A stretch of DNA of 64,000 bases from Halomonas piscis (GTDB lineage Bacteria; Pseudomonadota; Gammaproteobacteria; Pseudomonadales; Halomonadaceae): contig NZ_CP119391.1 in the NCBI RefSeq assembly GCF_031886125.1, positions 744,001 to 808,000 of the forward strand, written 5' to 3'. This document shows, one piece after another, positions 20,282 to 31,791 of the stretch. The notes below the pieces were generated by a model. The model was not told the origin of the DNA. It was given only the letters and a program-made list of their open reading frames with translations, and searched no databases. How positions within the stretch are numbered: position 1 is the stretch's first letter; each line of letters opens with the position of its first letter. The position numbers and the translations under genes are program-made.

Positions 20282-23200
20282 ATGACGGTTCCCTTTGTAC
20301 ATCTGCGCGTTCACAGCGAGTTTTCCCTGGTGGACGGCCTGGTCAAGCTGACATCGCTGGTGAACACCACCGCCGAGCGCGAGGCGCCGGCGCTGGCGCT
20401 GACTGACGAAGCCAACCTGTTCGGCCTGGTCAAGTTCTACACCGCCGCCCAGGGCGCCGGGCTCAAGCCGATCATCGGCGCTGATCTGTGGCTGGCCAAC
20501 GCCCACGACCCGGCCCATCCGTACCGGGTGACGCTGCTGGCGATGAACGAAACAGGCTACCGCAACCTTACCGAGTTGATTTCCCGGGGCTGGACCGAGG
20601 GCCAGCACCAGGGCCGAGCGCTGTTGCAAAAGCAATGGGTGCTTGCACAGAGCGACGGGCTGATTGTGCTGTCCGGCGGGCGTGAAGGCGACGTGGGCCG
20701 CCACCTGCTTGCCGATCACGAACGCGACGCTCGCCGCGAGCTGGAGGCGTGGCAGGCGGCGTTTCCCGGGCGCTTTTATCTGGAGCTTGTGCGCACCGGC
20801 CGGGCGCTGGAGGAAGACTGCGTGCACAAAAGCGTCGAGCTGGCGCTTGCCACCGGCACCCCGGTGGTGGCTACCAACGACGTGCGCTTTCTCGAGCGCG
20901 ACGACTTCTGGGCCCACGAGACCCGGGTCGCCATCGGCGAGGGCAAGGCGCTTGACGACCCCCGCCGGGAGCGGCGCTACAGCGAAGAGCAGTATCTCAA
21001 GTCGCCGGAGGAAATGGCCGAGCTCTTTGCCGACGTGCCCGAGGCGCTGGAAAACAGCGTGATGATTGCCAGGCGCTGCAGCGTGGACGTGCGCCTGGGC
21101 GAGATTTTCCTGCCCGAGTTCGGCATCCCCGAGGGCATGACCCAGGACGAGTACTTCCGCAAGGTCTCCCACGACGGTCTCACCGAGCGGCTGGACTTTC
21201 TCTATCCGCCGGCCGAGCACCCGCGCGACAGCGACGCCTGGCGCGAGATCGACGCCCGCTACCGCGAGCGGCTGGACTTCGAGCTCGACATCATCCTGCA
21301 GATGGGCTTTCCCGGCTACTTTCTGATCGTCATGGATTTTATCCAGTGGGCCAAGGACAACGACGTGCCGGTAGGGCCCGGGCGCGGCTCCGGCGCCGGC
21401 TCGCTGGTGGCCTACGCCCAGAGGATCACCGACCTTGACCCGCTGCGCTACGATCTGCTGTTCGAGCGCTTTCTCAACCCGGAGCGCGTGTCCATGCCCG
21501 ACTTTGACGTCGACTTCTGCATGGAAAAGCGCGACCGGGTGATCGAGTACGTCGCCGAGCGCTACGGCCGCGACGCCGTGTCCCAGATCGTCACCTTCGG
21601 CACCATGGCGGCCAAGGCCGTGGTGCGCGACGTGGCCCGTGCCCAGGGCAAGCCGTATTCCCTGGGCGACAAGCTCTCCAAGCTGATTCCCTTCGACGTG
21701 GGCATGACGCTTGCCAAGGCCATCGAGGCCGAGCCCGCGCTCAAGGAGTTTATCGACGCCGACGAGGAGGCCGAAGAAATCTGGGAGATGGCGCTCCGGC
21801 TCGAGGGCATCACCCGGGGCACCGGCAAGCACGCCGGCGGGGTGGTGATCGCGCCGACCAAGCTTACCGATTTCTCGCCGCTTTTGTGCGACGAGGACGG
21901 CTCCGGGCTGATGGTGCAGTTCGACAAGAACGACATCGAGGATGCGGGCCTGGTGAAGTTCGACTTTCTCGGCCTGCGTACCCTGACCATCATTGACTGG
22001 GCGCTGGAGATGGTGGACAAGGTGCGCGCCGCGGACGGCCAGGCGGCGCTTGATATCGACGCCATTCCGCTCGACGACAAGCCCACCTTCGAGATGCTCA
22101 AGAAGGCCGAAACCACGGCCGTCTTTCAGCTCGAATCCCGGGGCATGAAGGAGCTGATCAAGCGTTTGCAGCCGGACTCGCTGGACGACATGATCGCGCT
22201 GGTGGCGCTGTTCCGCCCGGGCCCCCTGCAGTCGGGCATGGTCGATGATTTCATCAACCGCAAGCACGGCCGCGCCGAGGTGTCCTACCCCCATCCGGAC
22301 TATCAGCACGAGCTGCTGCAGCCCGTGCTCGCGCCCACCTACGGCATCATTCTCTACCAGGAACAGGTGATGCAGATCGCCCAGGTCATGGCCGGCTACA
22401 GCCTGGGCCAGGCCGACATGCTGCGCCGGGCCATGGGCAAGAAAAAGCCCGAAGAGATGGCCAAGCAGCGCGCGGGCTTCATGGAGGGCTGCCAGGCCAA
22501 CGGCATCGACAAGGAGCTGGCGGGCAACATCTTCGACCTGGTGGAAAAATTCGCCGGCTACGGCTTCAACAAGTCGCACTCCGCGGCCTACGCGCTGGTC
22601 TCCTACCAGACGGCGTGGCTCAAGGCGCACTATCCCGGGCCGTTCATGGCCGCGGTGATGTCCACCGAAATGGACAACCTCGACAAGGTGGTGCCGCTGA
22701 TCGAAGAGTGCCGTCACCAGGGCCTGACCGTGACGCCGCCGGACGTCAACGTCGGTACCTATCGGTTCAGCGTGGACGAAGAAGGCCGGGTGGTGTACGG
22801 CCTGGGGGCGATTCGCGGCGTGGGCGAAGGCCCCATCGGCGCCATCGTCGAGGCGCGCCAGGCAGGCGGCGCCTTTGCCGATCTTTTCGACTTCTGCCGG
22901 CGGCTGGACCCCAGGCGCATCAACAAGCGTACCCTGGAGGCGCTGATCCGCGCCGGCGCGCTGGATACCCTGGGGCCGAGCCGCGCGGTGCTGGCCGTCG
23001 CCATGGAGGACGCGCTCAAGGCCGCCGCCCAGAACCACACCAACCAGAGCGCGGGCATGATGGACATGTTCGGCGAGGCGTTTGCCCTGGCGGAGGACAG
23101 CGACGTCTACGCCGACTACCGCGGCGTGCGCGACTGGCGCGATCGCGAACGCCTCGCCGGCGAGAAGGATACCCTGGGGCTTTATCTCACCGGCCACCCC

Positions 23201-23782
23201 ATCGACGAATACGAGGCCGAGCTCAAGCGCTTTGTGGCCACCCGCATCAGCGACCTCAACCCGTCCCGGGAGCCCCAGCGGGTGGCCGGCCTGGTGGTGG
23301 GCGTGCGCACCATGAAGTCCAGGCGCGGCGATACCGTGGCGTTCATTACCCTGGACGACCGCACCGGGCGCATCGAGGCGTCGCTGTTCGGCGAGCTTTA
23401 CGACGCACTGCGCGGCCAGATCGATACCGGTCAGGTCATCATCGTCGAGGGCGAGGTCTCCACCGACGACTACTCCGGCGGCGTCAAGCTGCGCGGCAAG
23501 GACGTCACCCCGATGATGGCGGCTCGGGTGCGCTACGGAAAGTCGGTGGACCTGGCGCTGGACGCCACCCGGATCAACGGTCGTCTGGTCGATAGCCTGC
23601 GTGATAGCCTGAGCCCTCACTGCGATGCCGAGGGGCTACCGGTGCGCCTGCAGTATCGCCACCCCGACGCCACGGGCTGGCTGGCGTTCGACGAGCGCTG
23701 GCGGGTGGCACCGAACGACGAACTGCTGCTGGCGCTGCGCGACGTCGAGGGCCAGGTTGGCGTCAAGCTGCGCTACGACTAG
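20282..23782 (+). CDS. dnaE: DNA polymerase III alpha subunit
   Basis: Catalytic subunit of the replicative polymerase. 1166 aa. In order: PHP domain ([17 protein letters not shown] at residues ~5-21); palm with the catalytic aspartates around [16 protein letters not shown] and [16 protein letters not shown] (~400-420); fingers and thumb; beta-clamp binding motif MMDMFGEAF (~925); OB-fold ([20 protein letters not shown], ~1000). ATG chosen at [14 protein letters not shown]; the in-frame start 54 nt upstream overlaps rnhB. It is followed by accA after 120 nt containing a promoter. Confidence 0.97.
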   Translation: MTVPFVHLRVHSEFSLVDGLVKLTSLVNTTAEREAPALALTDEANLFGLVKFYTAAQGAGLKPIIGADLWLANAHDPAHPYRVTLLAMNETGYRNLTELISRGWTEGQHQGRALLQKQWVLAQSDGLIVLSGGREGDVGRHLLADHERDARRELEAWQAAFPGRFYLELVRTGRALEEDCVHKSVELALATGTPVVATNDVRFLERDDFWAHETRVAIGEGKALDDPRRERRYSEEQYLKSPEEMAELFADVPEALENSVMIARRCSVDVRLGEIFLPEFGIPEGMTQDEYFRKVSHDGLTERLDFLYPPAEHPRDSDAWREIDARYRERLDFELDIILQMGFPGYFLIVMDFIQWAKDNDVPVGPGRGSGAGSLVAYAQRITDLDPLRYDLLFERFLNPERVSMPDFDVDFCMEKRDRVIEYVAERYGRDAVSQIVTFGTMAAKAVVRDVARAQGKPYSLGDKLSKLIPFDVGMTLAKAIEAEPALKEFIDADEEAEEIWEMALRLEGITRGTGKHAGGVVIAPTKLTDFSPLLCDEDGSGLMVQFDKNDIEDAGLVKFDFLGLRTLTIIDWALEMVDKVRAADGQAALDIDAIPLDDKPTFEMLKKAETTAVFQLESRGMKELIKRLQPDSLDDMIALVALFRPGPLQSGMVDDFINRKHGRAEVSYPHPDYQHELLQPVLAPTYGIILYQEQVMQIAQVMAGYSLGQADMLRRAMGKKKPEEMAKQRAGFMEGCQANGIDKELAGNIFDLVEKFAGYGFNKSHSAAYALVSYQTAWLKAHYPGPFMAAVMSTEMDNLDKVVPLIEECRHQGLTVTPPDVNVGTYRFSVDEEGRVVYGLGAIRGVGEGPIGAIVEARQAGGAFADLFDFCRRLDPRRINKRTLEALIRAGALDTLGPSRAVLAVAMEDALKAAAQNHTNQSAGMMDMFGEAFALAEDSDVYADYRGVRDWRDRERLAGEKDTLGLYLTGHPIDEYEAELKRFVATRISDLNPSREPQRVAGLVVGVRTMKSRRGDTVAFITLDDRTGRIEASLFGELYDALRGQIDTGQVIIVEGEVSTDDYSGGVKLRGKDVTPMMAARVRYGKSVDLALDATRINGRLVDSLRDSLSPHCDAEGLPVRLQYRHPDATGWLAFDERWRVAPNDELLLALRDVEGQVGVKLRYD

Positions 23783-23808
23783 CCTGGCAGCGGCGTTTGC
23801 CGGCTGCC

Positions 23809-23836
23809 TTGCGTGGCCGCACCAAGCTGCGATAAT
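23809..23836 (+). promoter_or_regulatory. Candidate promoter for accA-tilS
   Basis: TTGCGT (23809-23814), 16-nt spacer, extended -10 TGCGATAAT with GATAAT at 23831-23836. Lies in the dnaE-accA gap, 67 nt upstream of accA. Confidence 0.5.
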
Positions 23837-23902
23837 GCCACCCAGATACGCTCGATCGACAAGGTTTGCTTTTTCCCCACAGGTTTTTTACAGGCAACGT
23901 CC

Positions 23903-24839
<937 letters not shown>

Positions 24840-24859
<20 letters not shown>

Positions 24860-26165
24860 TCAACGGCTGCAAACCCTGCTTGAGCGCGCCCTGGCGGATG
24901 TTCCGCCGGGGCGCTGCGTTTGGGTGGCGCTTTCCGGGGGCATGGATTCGGCGCTGCTGCTGACGCTTGCCGCTGAGCTCTGCCGCGCCCGGGGTCGCCC
25001 ACTCAGGGCGCTGCACATCAACCACGGCCTGCAAGCCGCCGCCGCTGATTTTGAGCACCGCTGTCGTGCTCTGTGCCGAGAGCTTGGCGTACCGCTGACG
25101 GTGGCCAGGGTGGCCGTCGATGCCCTAGGCCGAGGCGTGGAAGGCGCGGCGCGAAAGGCCCGCTACGCCGCCTTTGTCGAGCAGGTACCGGCAGGTGATA
25201 CGCTCATGCTCGCTCAGCACCGCCGCGACCAGGCGGAAACCTGGCTTTTGGCCGCCATGCGCGGCAGCGGCGTGCGCGGGCTCGGAGCGATGCCCGAGCG
25301 CCGGGTGTTTCACGGCATTACCCTGGCTCGCCCCTGGCTCGAGGCGGAGCATGGCGCGCTTGCCGATGCGGCCAGGGCGCTGGCCGGGGAAGGGCGGCTA
25401 GACTGGTGCGACGACCCGACCAACGCCGATACTCGCTTTGAGCGCAACTATCTGCGCCACCGGGTTCTTCCCGCTCTAAAGGCGCGCTGGCCGCACGCCG
25501 AGCGCTCGCTGGCGGCTGCAGCCCTGCATATGCAGGACGCCGACGCGCTGCTGGAAGCCTACGCCGCCGAGGAGCTTGCCACGCTCCAGGTCGGCGCAGA
25601 ACAGCTTGACGCCGCGGCGCTTGCCGGCCGCTCCCGGGGCCGTCAGCGGCTATTGGTACGCACGTTTTGCCGTCAGCAAGGCCTGGCGACGCCGCCGCAG
25701 AAGCGGCTGGAAACCCTGCTCGCTCAGCTGGGCGCCGCGGCGGATGCGCAGGCGCACGTGACCTGGCCCGGCGGCTGTGCCCGGCTATGGCGGGGGCGGC
25801 TTTATCTGTTACCGGAAGAGCACCAGGCGGCGGCGCCCGACTGGCGCAGCGCCTGGGACGGCTGCGCGCCGCTCGCCACGCCGCTGGGCGAAGTGGACGT
25901 CCAGCTCAAGGCCGGGGCGGAAGGGGCCGCGCTGCCGCTTATCGCGAGCTGGCGCCGGGGCGGCGAGGTTATCCGCCTCGCCGGGCGCGGTCGGCGGGAT
26001 CTCAAGCGGCTGCTGGCCGAAGCCGGCGTGCCGCCCTGGGAGCGCCATACGATCATTGTCGTCTGGGCAGAAGAGGCGTGCGTGGCGGCGATCAAGGCCC
26101 CCGATACGCTACTCTACCAGGCCGCGGGCTGGCGGTTTGCGCCTGCGCGTCAGGCAGCGCGCTGA
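24840..26165 (+). CDS. tilS: tRNA(Ile)-lysidine synthetase
   Basis: Attaches lysine to C34 of the CAU anticodon of minor tRNA-Ile, switching codon reading from AUG to AUA and identity from Met to Ile. 441 aa. N-type ATP pyrophosphatase loop [16 protein letters not shown] near residue 29; later [20 protein letters not shown] and NTDTRF-type sequence [17 protein letters not shown]-terminal substrate domains follow. The last 74 nt overlap the end of the oppositely oriented ppx gene. Confidence 0.94.
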
Positions 26166-27126
26166 GCATGTCATGGAGCATGCCCTCGCGCAGGGCGCCG
26201 TCGACAAAGCGCAGCTGCTGAAGGTCAAAGGTCTGGAATATAGCGCTGACAATGGCAATGCCGGCGGGAAAAATGCCGGCTCGATTAGCCTTCAGTCCTT
26301 TGAGCGCCAGCTCATCAAGATGGCGGTAGCGCAGTACCCGGGCGCGCAGCTGCTCGAGTCCCGGGCGGGTGATCAGGCCTTTTTCGCGGCTATCGCCGCA
26401 GGCGTAAAGGACGCGCGCCACCGACTTGAGCGTGCCGCTGGTACCCACGGCCTCGTCCCAGCCGGCGCGGCGATACTTCGCCTGAACGCTCGCCAGCCGC
26501 TCAAGCGCGGCCTGCTCGGCAGCCTGGATATTCGCCGGGCTGATGACGCCGCCGGGAAAAAAGCGCCGGGAAAACGTCACGCAGCCCATGGCGAGGCTCT
26601 CCAGCAGCTGCGGCGCCATGCCCTCGCCGATCACGCATTCGCTTGAGCCGCCGCCGACATCCACCAGCAGCCGCCGCCCGTTGAACTCGCGCGCGTGGCC
26701 GGCGCCGAGGTAGATCAGGCGGGCCTCCTCGCGCCCCGAAATCACCTCGACGGGCTGGCCCAGCAGCGCCGCGGCGCGGTCGAGAAAGACGTGGCGGTTG
26801 CCGGCATCGCGCAGGGCGCTGGTGCCGACGATGCGAAGCTGCGCGCAGGGCGCCTTGTGCAGCATGGCGGCGAACTGCTCGAGGCACTCAAGGCCGCGCT
26901 GCATGGCGCCGCGGTCAAGGTTGCCCCGGGCGTCAAGCCCCGCCGCCAGCTGCACCTTGACGCCGCGCCGGGTGACGATGTGCGGGCGGGCGCGGATCAC
27001 GCTTGCCACCAGCAGGTGGAAGCTGTTGGAACCCAGGTCGATGGCGGCGAGCCGCCGGGCGGCCCGGCCCGGATGTCGGGAGACGGCGCGTCCGGCAGCG
27101 GCGGAAAAAGGCGTATCCTTGGGCAT
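26092..27126 (-). CDS. Ppx/GppA family phosphatase, short form
   Basis: Related to exopolyphosphatase and pppGpp phosphatase, which hydrolyse polyphosphate or the pppGpp 5'-gamma-phosphate. 344 aa from the ATG giving MPKDTPFSAAAGRAV, with GGAAGGA upstream. The ASKHA-fold motifs are present: AAIDLGSNSFHLLVAS, VISGREEARLIY, LVDVGGGSSECVIG and GTSGTLKSVARVL. It lacks the ~150-residue C-terminal HD-like region of E. coli Ppx and GppA (about 500 aa), so the substrate cannot be assigned. Tail-to-tail overlap of 74 bp with tilS may cause antisense interference. Confidence 0.85.
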   Translation of the reverse strand: MPKDTPFSAAAGRAVSRHPGRAARRLAAIDLGSNSFHLLVASVIRARPHIVTRRGVKVQLAAGLDARGNLDRGAMQRGLECLEQFAAMLHKAPCAQLRIVGTSALRDAGNRHVFLDRAAALLGQPVEVISGREEARLIYLGAGHAREFNGRRLLVDVGGGSSECVIGEGMAPQLLESLAMGCVTFSRRFFPGGVISPANIQAAEQAALERLASVQAKYRRAGWDEAVGTSGTLKSVARVLYACGDSREKGLITRPGLEQLRARVLRYRHLDELALKGLKANRAGIFPAGIAIVSAIFQTFDLQQLRFVDGALREGMLHDMLSALPDAQAQTASPRPGRVAYRGP

Positions 27127-27782
27127 GGGCAGTCCTTCCGGTTGGTTCGGGCAAGGTTGCGTGCCCCCTGGCGGATTGTCAATTGGCAAGGCTTGCGTTT
27201 GCGGCAGGGCTTGACTACCATCCGTTTACTGGTTTGAGCCGAAAAGACACCGTGGTACGGTGGACTGGCCGCCGGTGGGCTCTCACGGCAAGATGGCAAA
27301 CGGCCATGCGTGCCGACGTCCAAAGCCCGCCAGGCACCCTGGGTGCCGACGGCAACAGGCCAGGCGTTACTTTCGGCTATCTCAAGCTTTACCCCAACCT
27401 CATCCACGCCGAGCCGGGCGTTTTCTCGTTTTCCGCGGCGTCGCCACGCGCCTGACATCGATGCAACAAGGCGTCGGCGCCGTGACGTTCCCGGTGCGCC
27501 GAGCCGCACGGCGGTTTGGTACGGGGTGTTGTACGGGGGCAAGCCTGCCAGCTGTCCAAGTCGTCAGATAGCCCGTTTGTCCGGCCCATCCGGTGCCGGC
27601 CTTGAAATCAGGAGTGATTCGTCGAGCTGAATCCGATGCGTTCGGGTCAGTCTGGCTTCCTGCATATCGAGCGCGCGTCTTGTCGGGATCTGAACGCATC
27701 ATACGGCGCGTTACTGCCACGCCTCCTTTCTACTTTGCGGCGCCCGGCGCCTCGCTTTCATGAGCAACGTTCTAACACACCG
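27127..27782 (+). promoter_or_regulatory. Divergent ppx/rho intergenic region with long rho leader
   Basis: 656 nt without a convincing independent gene; trxA, often next to rho, is absent. A possible promoter toward rho is TTGCGT (27193-27198), 17-nt spacer, TACCAT (27216-27221). Downstream there are C-rich, G-poor patches (around 27380-27405 and 27720-27765) that could serve as Rho utilisation sites. Rho autoregulation by premature termination in its leader is established in E. coli; its operation here is inference. From 27636 an open frame runs without a stop into rho. Confidence 0.4.
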
Positions 27783-29042
27783 ATGAATCTTACCGAACTC
27801 AAGCAAAAATCCGTTCCTGAGCTGCTCGATATCGCCCGCCAGATGGGGATCGATAATCTGGCTCGCTCGCGCAAACAGGACATCATTTTCGCCATCCTCA
27901 AAAAGCACGCCAAAAGCGGCGAGGACATCTACGGCGACGGTGTGCTGGAAATTCTCCAAGACGGCTTTGGCTTTCTGCGCAGCGCCGACAGCTCCTATCT
28001 GGCCGGCCCCGACGACATCTACGTCTCGCCGTCGCAGATTCGCCGCTTCAACCTGCGCAAGGGCGACTCCATCGCCGGCAAGATACGCCCGCCCAAGGAC
28101 GGCGAGCGCTACTTTGCCCTGCTCAAGGTCAGCCAGATCAACTTTGACCGGCCGGAAAACGCCAAGCACAAGATCCTGTTCGAGAACCTCACGCCGCTGT
28201 TTCCCGACGAGCGCATGCGCATGGAAATGGGCAACGGCTCGAAAGAGGACCTGACCGCGCGGATCATCGATCTCACTGCGCCCATCGGCAAGGGCCAGCG
28301 GGGGCTTCTGGTATCGCCGCCCAAGGCGGGCAAGACGTTGATGCTGCAGAACATCGCCACCTCGATCACGCGCAACAACCCCGAGTGCCACCTGATCGTG
28401 CTGCTCATCGACGAGCGCCCGGAAGAGGTTACCGAAATGTCGCGCACCGTGCGCGGCGAAGTGGTGGCCTCGACCTTTGACGAGCCGCCGGCGCGTCACG
28501 TCCAGGTAGCCGAGATGGTCATCGAAAAGGCCAAGCGGCTGGTCGAGCACAAAAAGGACGTGGTGATCCTGCTCGACTCCATCACCCGCCTGGCCCGGGC
28601 CTACAACACCGTGGTGCCCAGTTCGGGCAAGGTGCTCACCGGCGGCGTCGATGCTCATGCCCTGGAAAAGCCCAAGCGCTTTTTCGGCGCCGCGCGCAAT
28701 ATCGAGGAAGGCGGCAGCCTGACGATTCTCGCCACCACGCTGGTGGATACCGGCTCGAAGATGGACGAAGTCATCTTCGAGGAGTTCAAGGGTACCGGCA
28801 ACATGGAAGCCCATCTGGACCGCAAGCTCGCCGAAAAGCGCGTGTTCCCCGCGTTCAACATCCGCCGCAGCGGCACCCGCCGAGAGGATCTGATCGCCTC
28901 GGAAGAAGAAATGCAGCGCATGTGGATTTTGCGCAAGCTGCTGCATCCGATGGACGACGTTGGCGCTACCGAGTTTCTGATCGACCGGCTGAAGGATACC
29001 AAGACCAACCTGGAGTTTTTCGAGGCCATGAAGCGTCGCTAG
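27783..29042 (+). CDS. rho: Transcription termination factor Rho
   Basis: Hexameric RNA helicase that terminates transcription at unstructured C-rich RNA. 419 aa, the same length as E. coli Rho. N-terminal helical domain [22 protein letters not shown]-fold RNA-binding domain with [20 protein letters not shown]; Walker [13 protein letters not shown] (~173-184); Walker [19 protein letters not shown]-loop and R-loop near [25 protein letters not shown] chosen by family alignment, although no Shine-Dalgarno is clear and a 49-codon in-frame extension exists upstream. Confidence 0.97.
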   Translation: MNLTELKQKSVPELLDIARQMGIDNLARSRKQDIIFAILKKHAKSGEDIYGDGVLEILQDGFGFLRSADSSYLAGPDDIYVSPSQIRRFNLRKGDSIAGKIRPPKDGERYFALLKVSQINFDRPENAKHKILFENLTPLFPDERMRMEMGNGSKEDLTARIIDLTAPIGKGQRGLLVSPPKAGKTLMLQNIATSITRNNPECHLIVLLIDERPEEVTEMSRTVRGEVVASTFDEPPARHVQVAEMVIEKAKRLVEHKKDVVILLDSITRLARAYNTVVPSSGKVLTGGVDAHALEKPKRFFGAARNIEEGGSLTILATTLVDTGSKMDEVIFEEFKGTGNMEAHLDRKLAEKRVFPAFNIRRSGTRREDLIASEEEMQRMWILRKLLHPMDDVGATEFLIDRLKDTKTNLEFFEAMKRR

Positions 29043-29084
29043 GGTGACGACTGGCCGGCAGTGCCGATAATAGGGAGGCCTGAT

Positions 29085-30584
29085 GTGAAATACCGCGATC
29101 TTCGCGAATTTGTCCAGGCGCTGGAAAGGCAGGGCGAGCTGGTGCGGGTCTCCGCCGAGGTCGATTCGTACCTCGAGGTCACCGAAATCTGCGACCGCAC
29201 CCTGCGCGCCGGCGGCCCGGCGCTGTTGTTCGAGAACGTCAAGGGCCACGACATGCCGCTGCTGGGCAACCTGTTCGGCACGCCCGAGCGGGTGGCCATG
29301 GGCATGGGCGAGGACTCGGTCGAGGCGCTGAGCGAGATCGGCAAGCTGCTGGCGTTTCTCAAGGAGCCCGACCCGCCGAAGGGCTTGAAGGATGCCTGGC
29401 AGAAGCTGCCGATCTTCAAGCAGGTGCTGAGCATGGGGCCGAAGACGGTCAAGCGTGCCCCGGTGCAGGAAGTGGTGGAAGAGGGCGACGACGTGGATCT
29501 CGACCGCCTGCCCATTCAGCACTGCTGGCCGGGAGACGCCGCGCCCCTGGTCACCTGGTCGCTGGTGGTCACCAAGGGTCCCCACAAGGAACGTCAGAAT
29601 CTGGGCATCTACCGCCAGCAGAAGATTGGCAAGAACCGCCTGATCATGCGCTGGCTGTCTCACCGCGGCGGGGCGCTGGACTTTCAGGAGTTCCAGCAGG
29701 CCCACCCCGGCGAGCCGTTTCCCGTGGCGGTGGCGCTGGGCGCGGACCCGGCCACCATTCTCGGCGCGGTCACGCCGGTGCCGGACACGCTCTCGGAATA
29801 CGCCTTTGCCGGCCTCTTGCGCGGCTCGCGCACCGAGCTGGTCAAGTGCGGCCACGCCGAGCTTGACGTGCCGGCCTCAAGCGAGATTATTCTCGAAGGC
29901 TTCATCTACCCCGACGACATGGCCCCGGAAGGCCCCTTCGGCGACCACACCGGCTACTACAACGAGGTGGAGTCGTTCCCGGTGTTTACCGTCACGCGGC
30001 TGACCCGTCGCCGGGACGCGATCTATCATTCCACCTACACCGGCCGCCCGCCGGACGAGCCGGCGATTCTGGGCGTGGCGCTCAACGAGGTGTTCGTGCC
30101 CATACTGCGCAAGCAGTTCCCCGAGATCGTCGACTTCTACCTGCCGCCGGAAGGCTGCTCCTACCGCATGGCGGTGGTGACCATGAAAAAGCAGTACCCG
30201 GGCCACGCCAAGCGCGTGATGATGGGGGTGTGGAGCTTTCTGCGCCAGTTCATGTACACCAAGTTCGTGGTGGTGCTCGACGACGACGTCGACGCCCGGC
30301 GCTGGGAAGACGTGATCTGGGCCATGACCACGCGCATGGACCCGGCCCGGGACACCACCGTGGTGGAAAACACGCCCATCGACTATCTGGACTTTGCCTC
30401 GCCGGTATCGGGGCTGGGCTCCAAGATGGGCTTTGACGCCACCAACAAGTGGCCCGGCGAAACCGACCGCGAGTGGGGCGTACCCATTGCCATGGACAGC
30501 GCGGTCAAGGCGCGGGTCGACGAGCGCTGGGAGACGTTTGGCATCGGTATACCGCTGCCGCCGGCGCGAAGCGGCGGCGACTGA
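29085..30584 (+). CDS. ubiD: 4-hydroxy-3-polyprenylbenzoate decarboxylase
   Basis: Prenyl-FMN-dependent decarboxylase of ubiquinone synthesis; needs UbiX for its cofactor. 499 aa from a GTG start ([20 protein letters not shown]) with GGGAGG 6 nt upstream. Motifs include [18 protein letters not shown] at the N-terminus, the catalytic Glu region [15 protein letters not shown], and [14 protein letters not shown]. An alternative GTG at 29061 would add eight residues without support. The next gene is fre, the same pair as in E. coli. Confidence 0.95.
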   Translation: MKYRDLREFVQALERQGELVRVSAEVDSYLEVTEICDRTLRAGGPALLFENVKGHDMPLLGNLFGTPERVAMGMGEDSVEALSEIGKLLAFLKEPDPPKGLKDAWQKLPIFKQVLSMGPKTVKRAPVQEVVEEGDDVDLDRLPIQHCWPGDAAPLVTWSLVVTKGPHKERQNLGIYRQQKIGKNRLIMRWLSHRGGALDFQEFQQAHPGEPFPVAVALGADPATILGAVTPVPDTLSEYAFAGLLRGSRTELVKCGHAELDVPASSEIILEGFIYPDDMAPEGPFGDHTGYYNEVESFPVFTVTRLTRRRDAIYHSTYTGRPPDEPAILGVALNEVFVPILRKQFPEIVDFYLPPEGCSYRMAVVTMKKQYPGHAKRVMMGVWSFLRQFMYTKFVVVLDDDVDARRWEDVIWAMTTRMDPARDTTVVENTPIDYLDFASPVSGLGSKMGFDATNKWPGETDREWGVPIAMDSAVKARVDERWETFGIGIPLPPARSGGD

Positions 30585-30633
30585 CATTCATCCCGTCGCA
30601 TCGCCTGGATGAGACGCTGAACAAGAGGTTTGC

Positions 30634-31377
30634 ATGAGCGCAAGGACGATGACCTGCTTGGTCACCGAAGTGGAAGATCTCAATCCCGACGTGTTCGGCG
30701 TTACCCTGGAAGGGCGCGCCGAAGCGCTGGTGCACGAGCCAGGGCAGTACCTGGAGCTGGCGCTGGACGAATACACCTGGGTGCCGTTTTCCATTGCCAG
30801 CGGCAGTCGCGACGACGGCCGGCTGGAACTTCACGTGCAGCACTGGCCCGAACGCAGCAACTCCGCGCGGCTGCGCGAGCTGCTGCAGGTTGCCGAGCAG
30901 CTGACCGTGCGCCTGCCCGGCGGCGACTGCAAGCTGGCGGACAACAGCACCCGGCCGCTTCTGCTGATTGCGGCCGGCACCGGCTTTGCCCAGATGAAGG
31001 CGCTGATCGAGGCGGCGCTGGCGCGCCACCCCGAGCGCCGGATTGACCTCTGGTGGGCGGCCCGGGAGCATCGCGAACTGTATCTGGAGCCGCTGGCCAC
31101 GCGCTGGGCGCAGACGTATCCGCATTTCACGTTTCATGCGGTGACCGAGCTTCCGCTTGCCGAGCCGCTGGCGGAAGGCGAGCGCCTGATCCACCACCAG
31201 GGCCGCATCGACGAGGCGCTGGAAGCGGCAGACATTGACCCGATCGAGTGCGATATTTATCTGTCCGGCTCGCCGGGCATGGTGTACGCCTGCCTGGATG
31301 TGCTGGAAGACAAGGGCATCGACGAAGCCCGGGTGTTTTCCGACGTCTTCAGCTACGCCCCCCGGGATAAAGCCTGA
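30634..31377 (+). CDS. fre: NAD(P)H-flavin reductase
   Basis: Reduces free flavins with NAD(P)H; a ferredoxin-NADP reductase-like fold that does not hold its flavin tightly. 247 aa. Flavin-binding domain with EPGQYLELALDEYTWVPFSIAS (residues ~32-53; the Arg-x-Tyr-Ser motif appears as PFSIAS) and nucleotide-binding domain with LLLIAAGTGFAQMKALIE (~110) and the C-terminal YLSGSPGMVYACLDVL. Located 49 nt after ubiD, the conserved ubiD-fre order. Its stop codon overlaps a candidate promoter for the following small gene. Confidence 0.9.
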   Translation: MSARTMTCLVTEVEDLNPDVFGVTLEGRAEALVHEPGQYLELALDEYTWVPFSIASGSRDDGRLELHVQHWPERSNSARLRELLQVAEQLTVRLPGGDCKLADNSTRPLLLIAAGTGFAQMKALIEAALARHPERRIDLWWAAREHRELYLEPLATRWAQTYPHFTFHAVTELPLAEPLAEGERLIHHQGRIDEALEAADIDPIECDIYLSGSPGMVYACLDVLEDKGIDEARVFSDVFSYAPRDKA

Positions 31378-31403
31378 AACGGCGATGAAGAGTTTGCTAG
31401 ACT
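31375..31403 (+). promoter_or_regulatory. Candidate extended -10 promoter upstream of the 41-aa membrane protein
   Basis: TGAAAC (31375-31380, overlapping the fre stop), 17-nt spacer, and TAGACT (31398-31403) preceded by TG one base upstream (TGCTAGACT). The extended -10 compensates for a weak -35. It could also feed the downstream DAHP synthase leader. Confidence 0.4.
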
Positions 31404-31462
31404 GGGAGCGCATCGACCTTACCAGCGCAGACCGCGTATAACAGGACATCAAGGAGGTTTGT

Positions 31463-31588
31463 ATGGCCCGTGACGAGAACTCTTACGACGACAGCGGCAT
31501 TTTGGCCATACTGGCCGGGCTGGTGGTGCTGGTTGGCATGGCCTGCCTGCCGGCGACCATCGCCTGGATCCAGACGTTCGCCGGCTGA
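31463..31588 (+). CDS. 41-aa single-pass membrane protein
   Basis: MARDENSYDDSGILAILAGL starts this short protein: a polar acidic N-terminus of about 11 residues, one hydrophobic segment (residues ~13-36), and the end WIQTFAG. A textbook Shine-Dalgarno AAGGAGG lies at 31451-31457, 5 nt before the ATG, and an extended -10 promoter lies further upstream. I do not recognise the family. Small proteins of this type often modulate larger membrane complexes, but nothing here says which. A strong inverted repeat follows the stop. Confidence 0.65.
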   Translation: MARDENSYDDSGILAILAGLVVLVGMACLPATIAWIQTFAG

Positions 31589-31597
31589 TAGCCGCTT

Positions 31598-31628
31598 GTC
31601 AGGCAGCCCGTTATCGGGCTACCCTGAC
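31598..31628 (+). other. Stem-loop after the 41-aa gene
   Basis: Outer stem GTCAGG (31598-31603) / CCTGAC (31623-31628) and inner stem AGCCCG (31605-31610) / CGGGCT (31615-31620) around the tetraloop TTAT, with a small internal loop. No T-tract follows, so this is more likely a 3'-end stabiliser or part of the following leader RNA than a terminator. Confidence 0.5.
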
Positions 31629-31677
31629 CGTTAACCAAAGGATGTATCACGACAATCCGGCTGACTAGGCAAACCCC

Positions 31678-31791
31678 ATGCATATCGCAGCGCTTCTGGA
31701 CACGGCAGGTATTTCATCGGTGCACGGCACCGCGCCTGGCTGCGGTTATGGTTACTGGTTTAGCCAGGGGATGGCCGTGGCCGGCAGCTGA
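31678..31791 (+). CDS. Aromatic leader peptide 1 of the DAHP synthase attenuator
   Basis: A 37-codon ORF whose translation ends ...CGYGYWFSQGMAVAGS. The codons Tyr-Gly-Tyr-Trp-Phe (31747-31761) are in a row, so all three aromatic amino acids are sampled within 15 nt. An AGG lies 8 nt before the ATG; the upstream in-frame stop is at 31666, so this is the only start. The cluster is followed by GGGATG (31768-31773), which can pair with CATCCC (31806-31811), and then by a terminator at 31830. This geometry matches a ribosome-stalling attenuator. The peptide itself need have no function. The call is inference from layout, not from homology. Confidence 0.65.
   Translation: MHIAALLDTAGISSVHGTAPGCGYGYWFSQGMAVAGS

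Noticed and set aside
20132..23620. 1162-residue open frame antisense to dnaE
   Set aside because: Mirror frame of a GC-rich coding sequence; no family similarity, and the plus-strand frame is a complete DnaE.
27333..27347. GGCACCC-T-GGGTGCC palindrome in the rho leader
   Set aside because: Loop of one base; too short to form a hairpin on its own and no known operator match.
31642..31668. Eight-codon mini-ORF MYHDNPAD before leader 1
   Set aside because: No spaced Shine-Dalgarno and too short to support; it merely supplies the in-frame stop upstream of leader 1.
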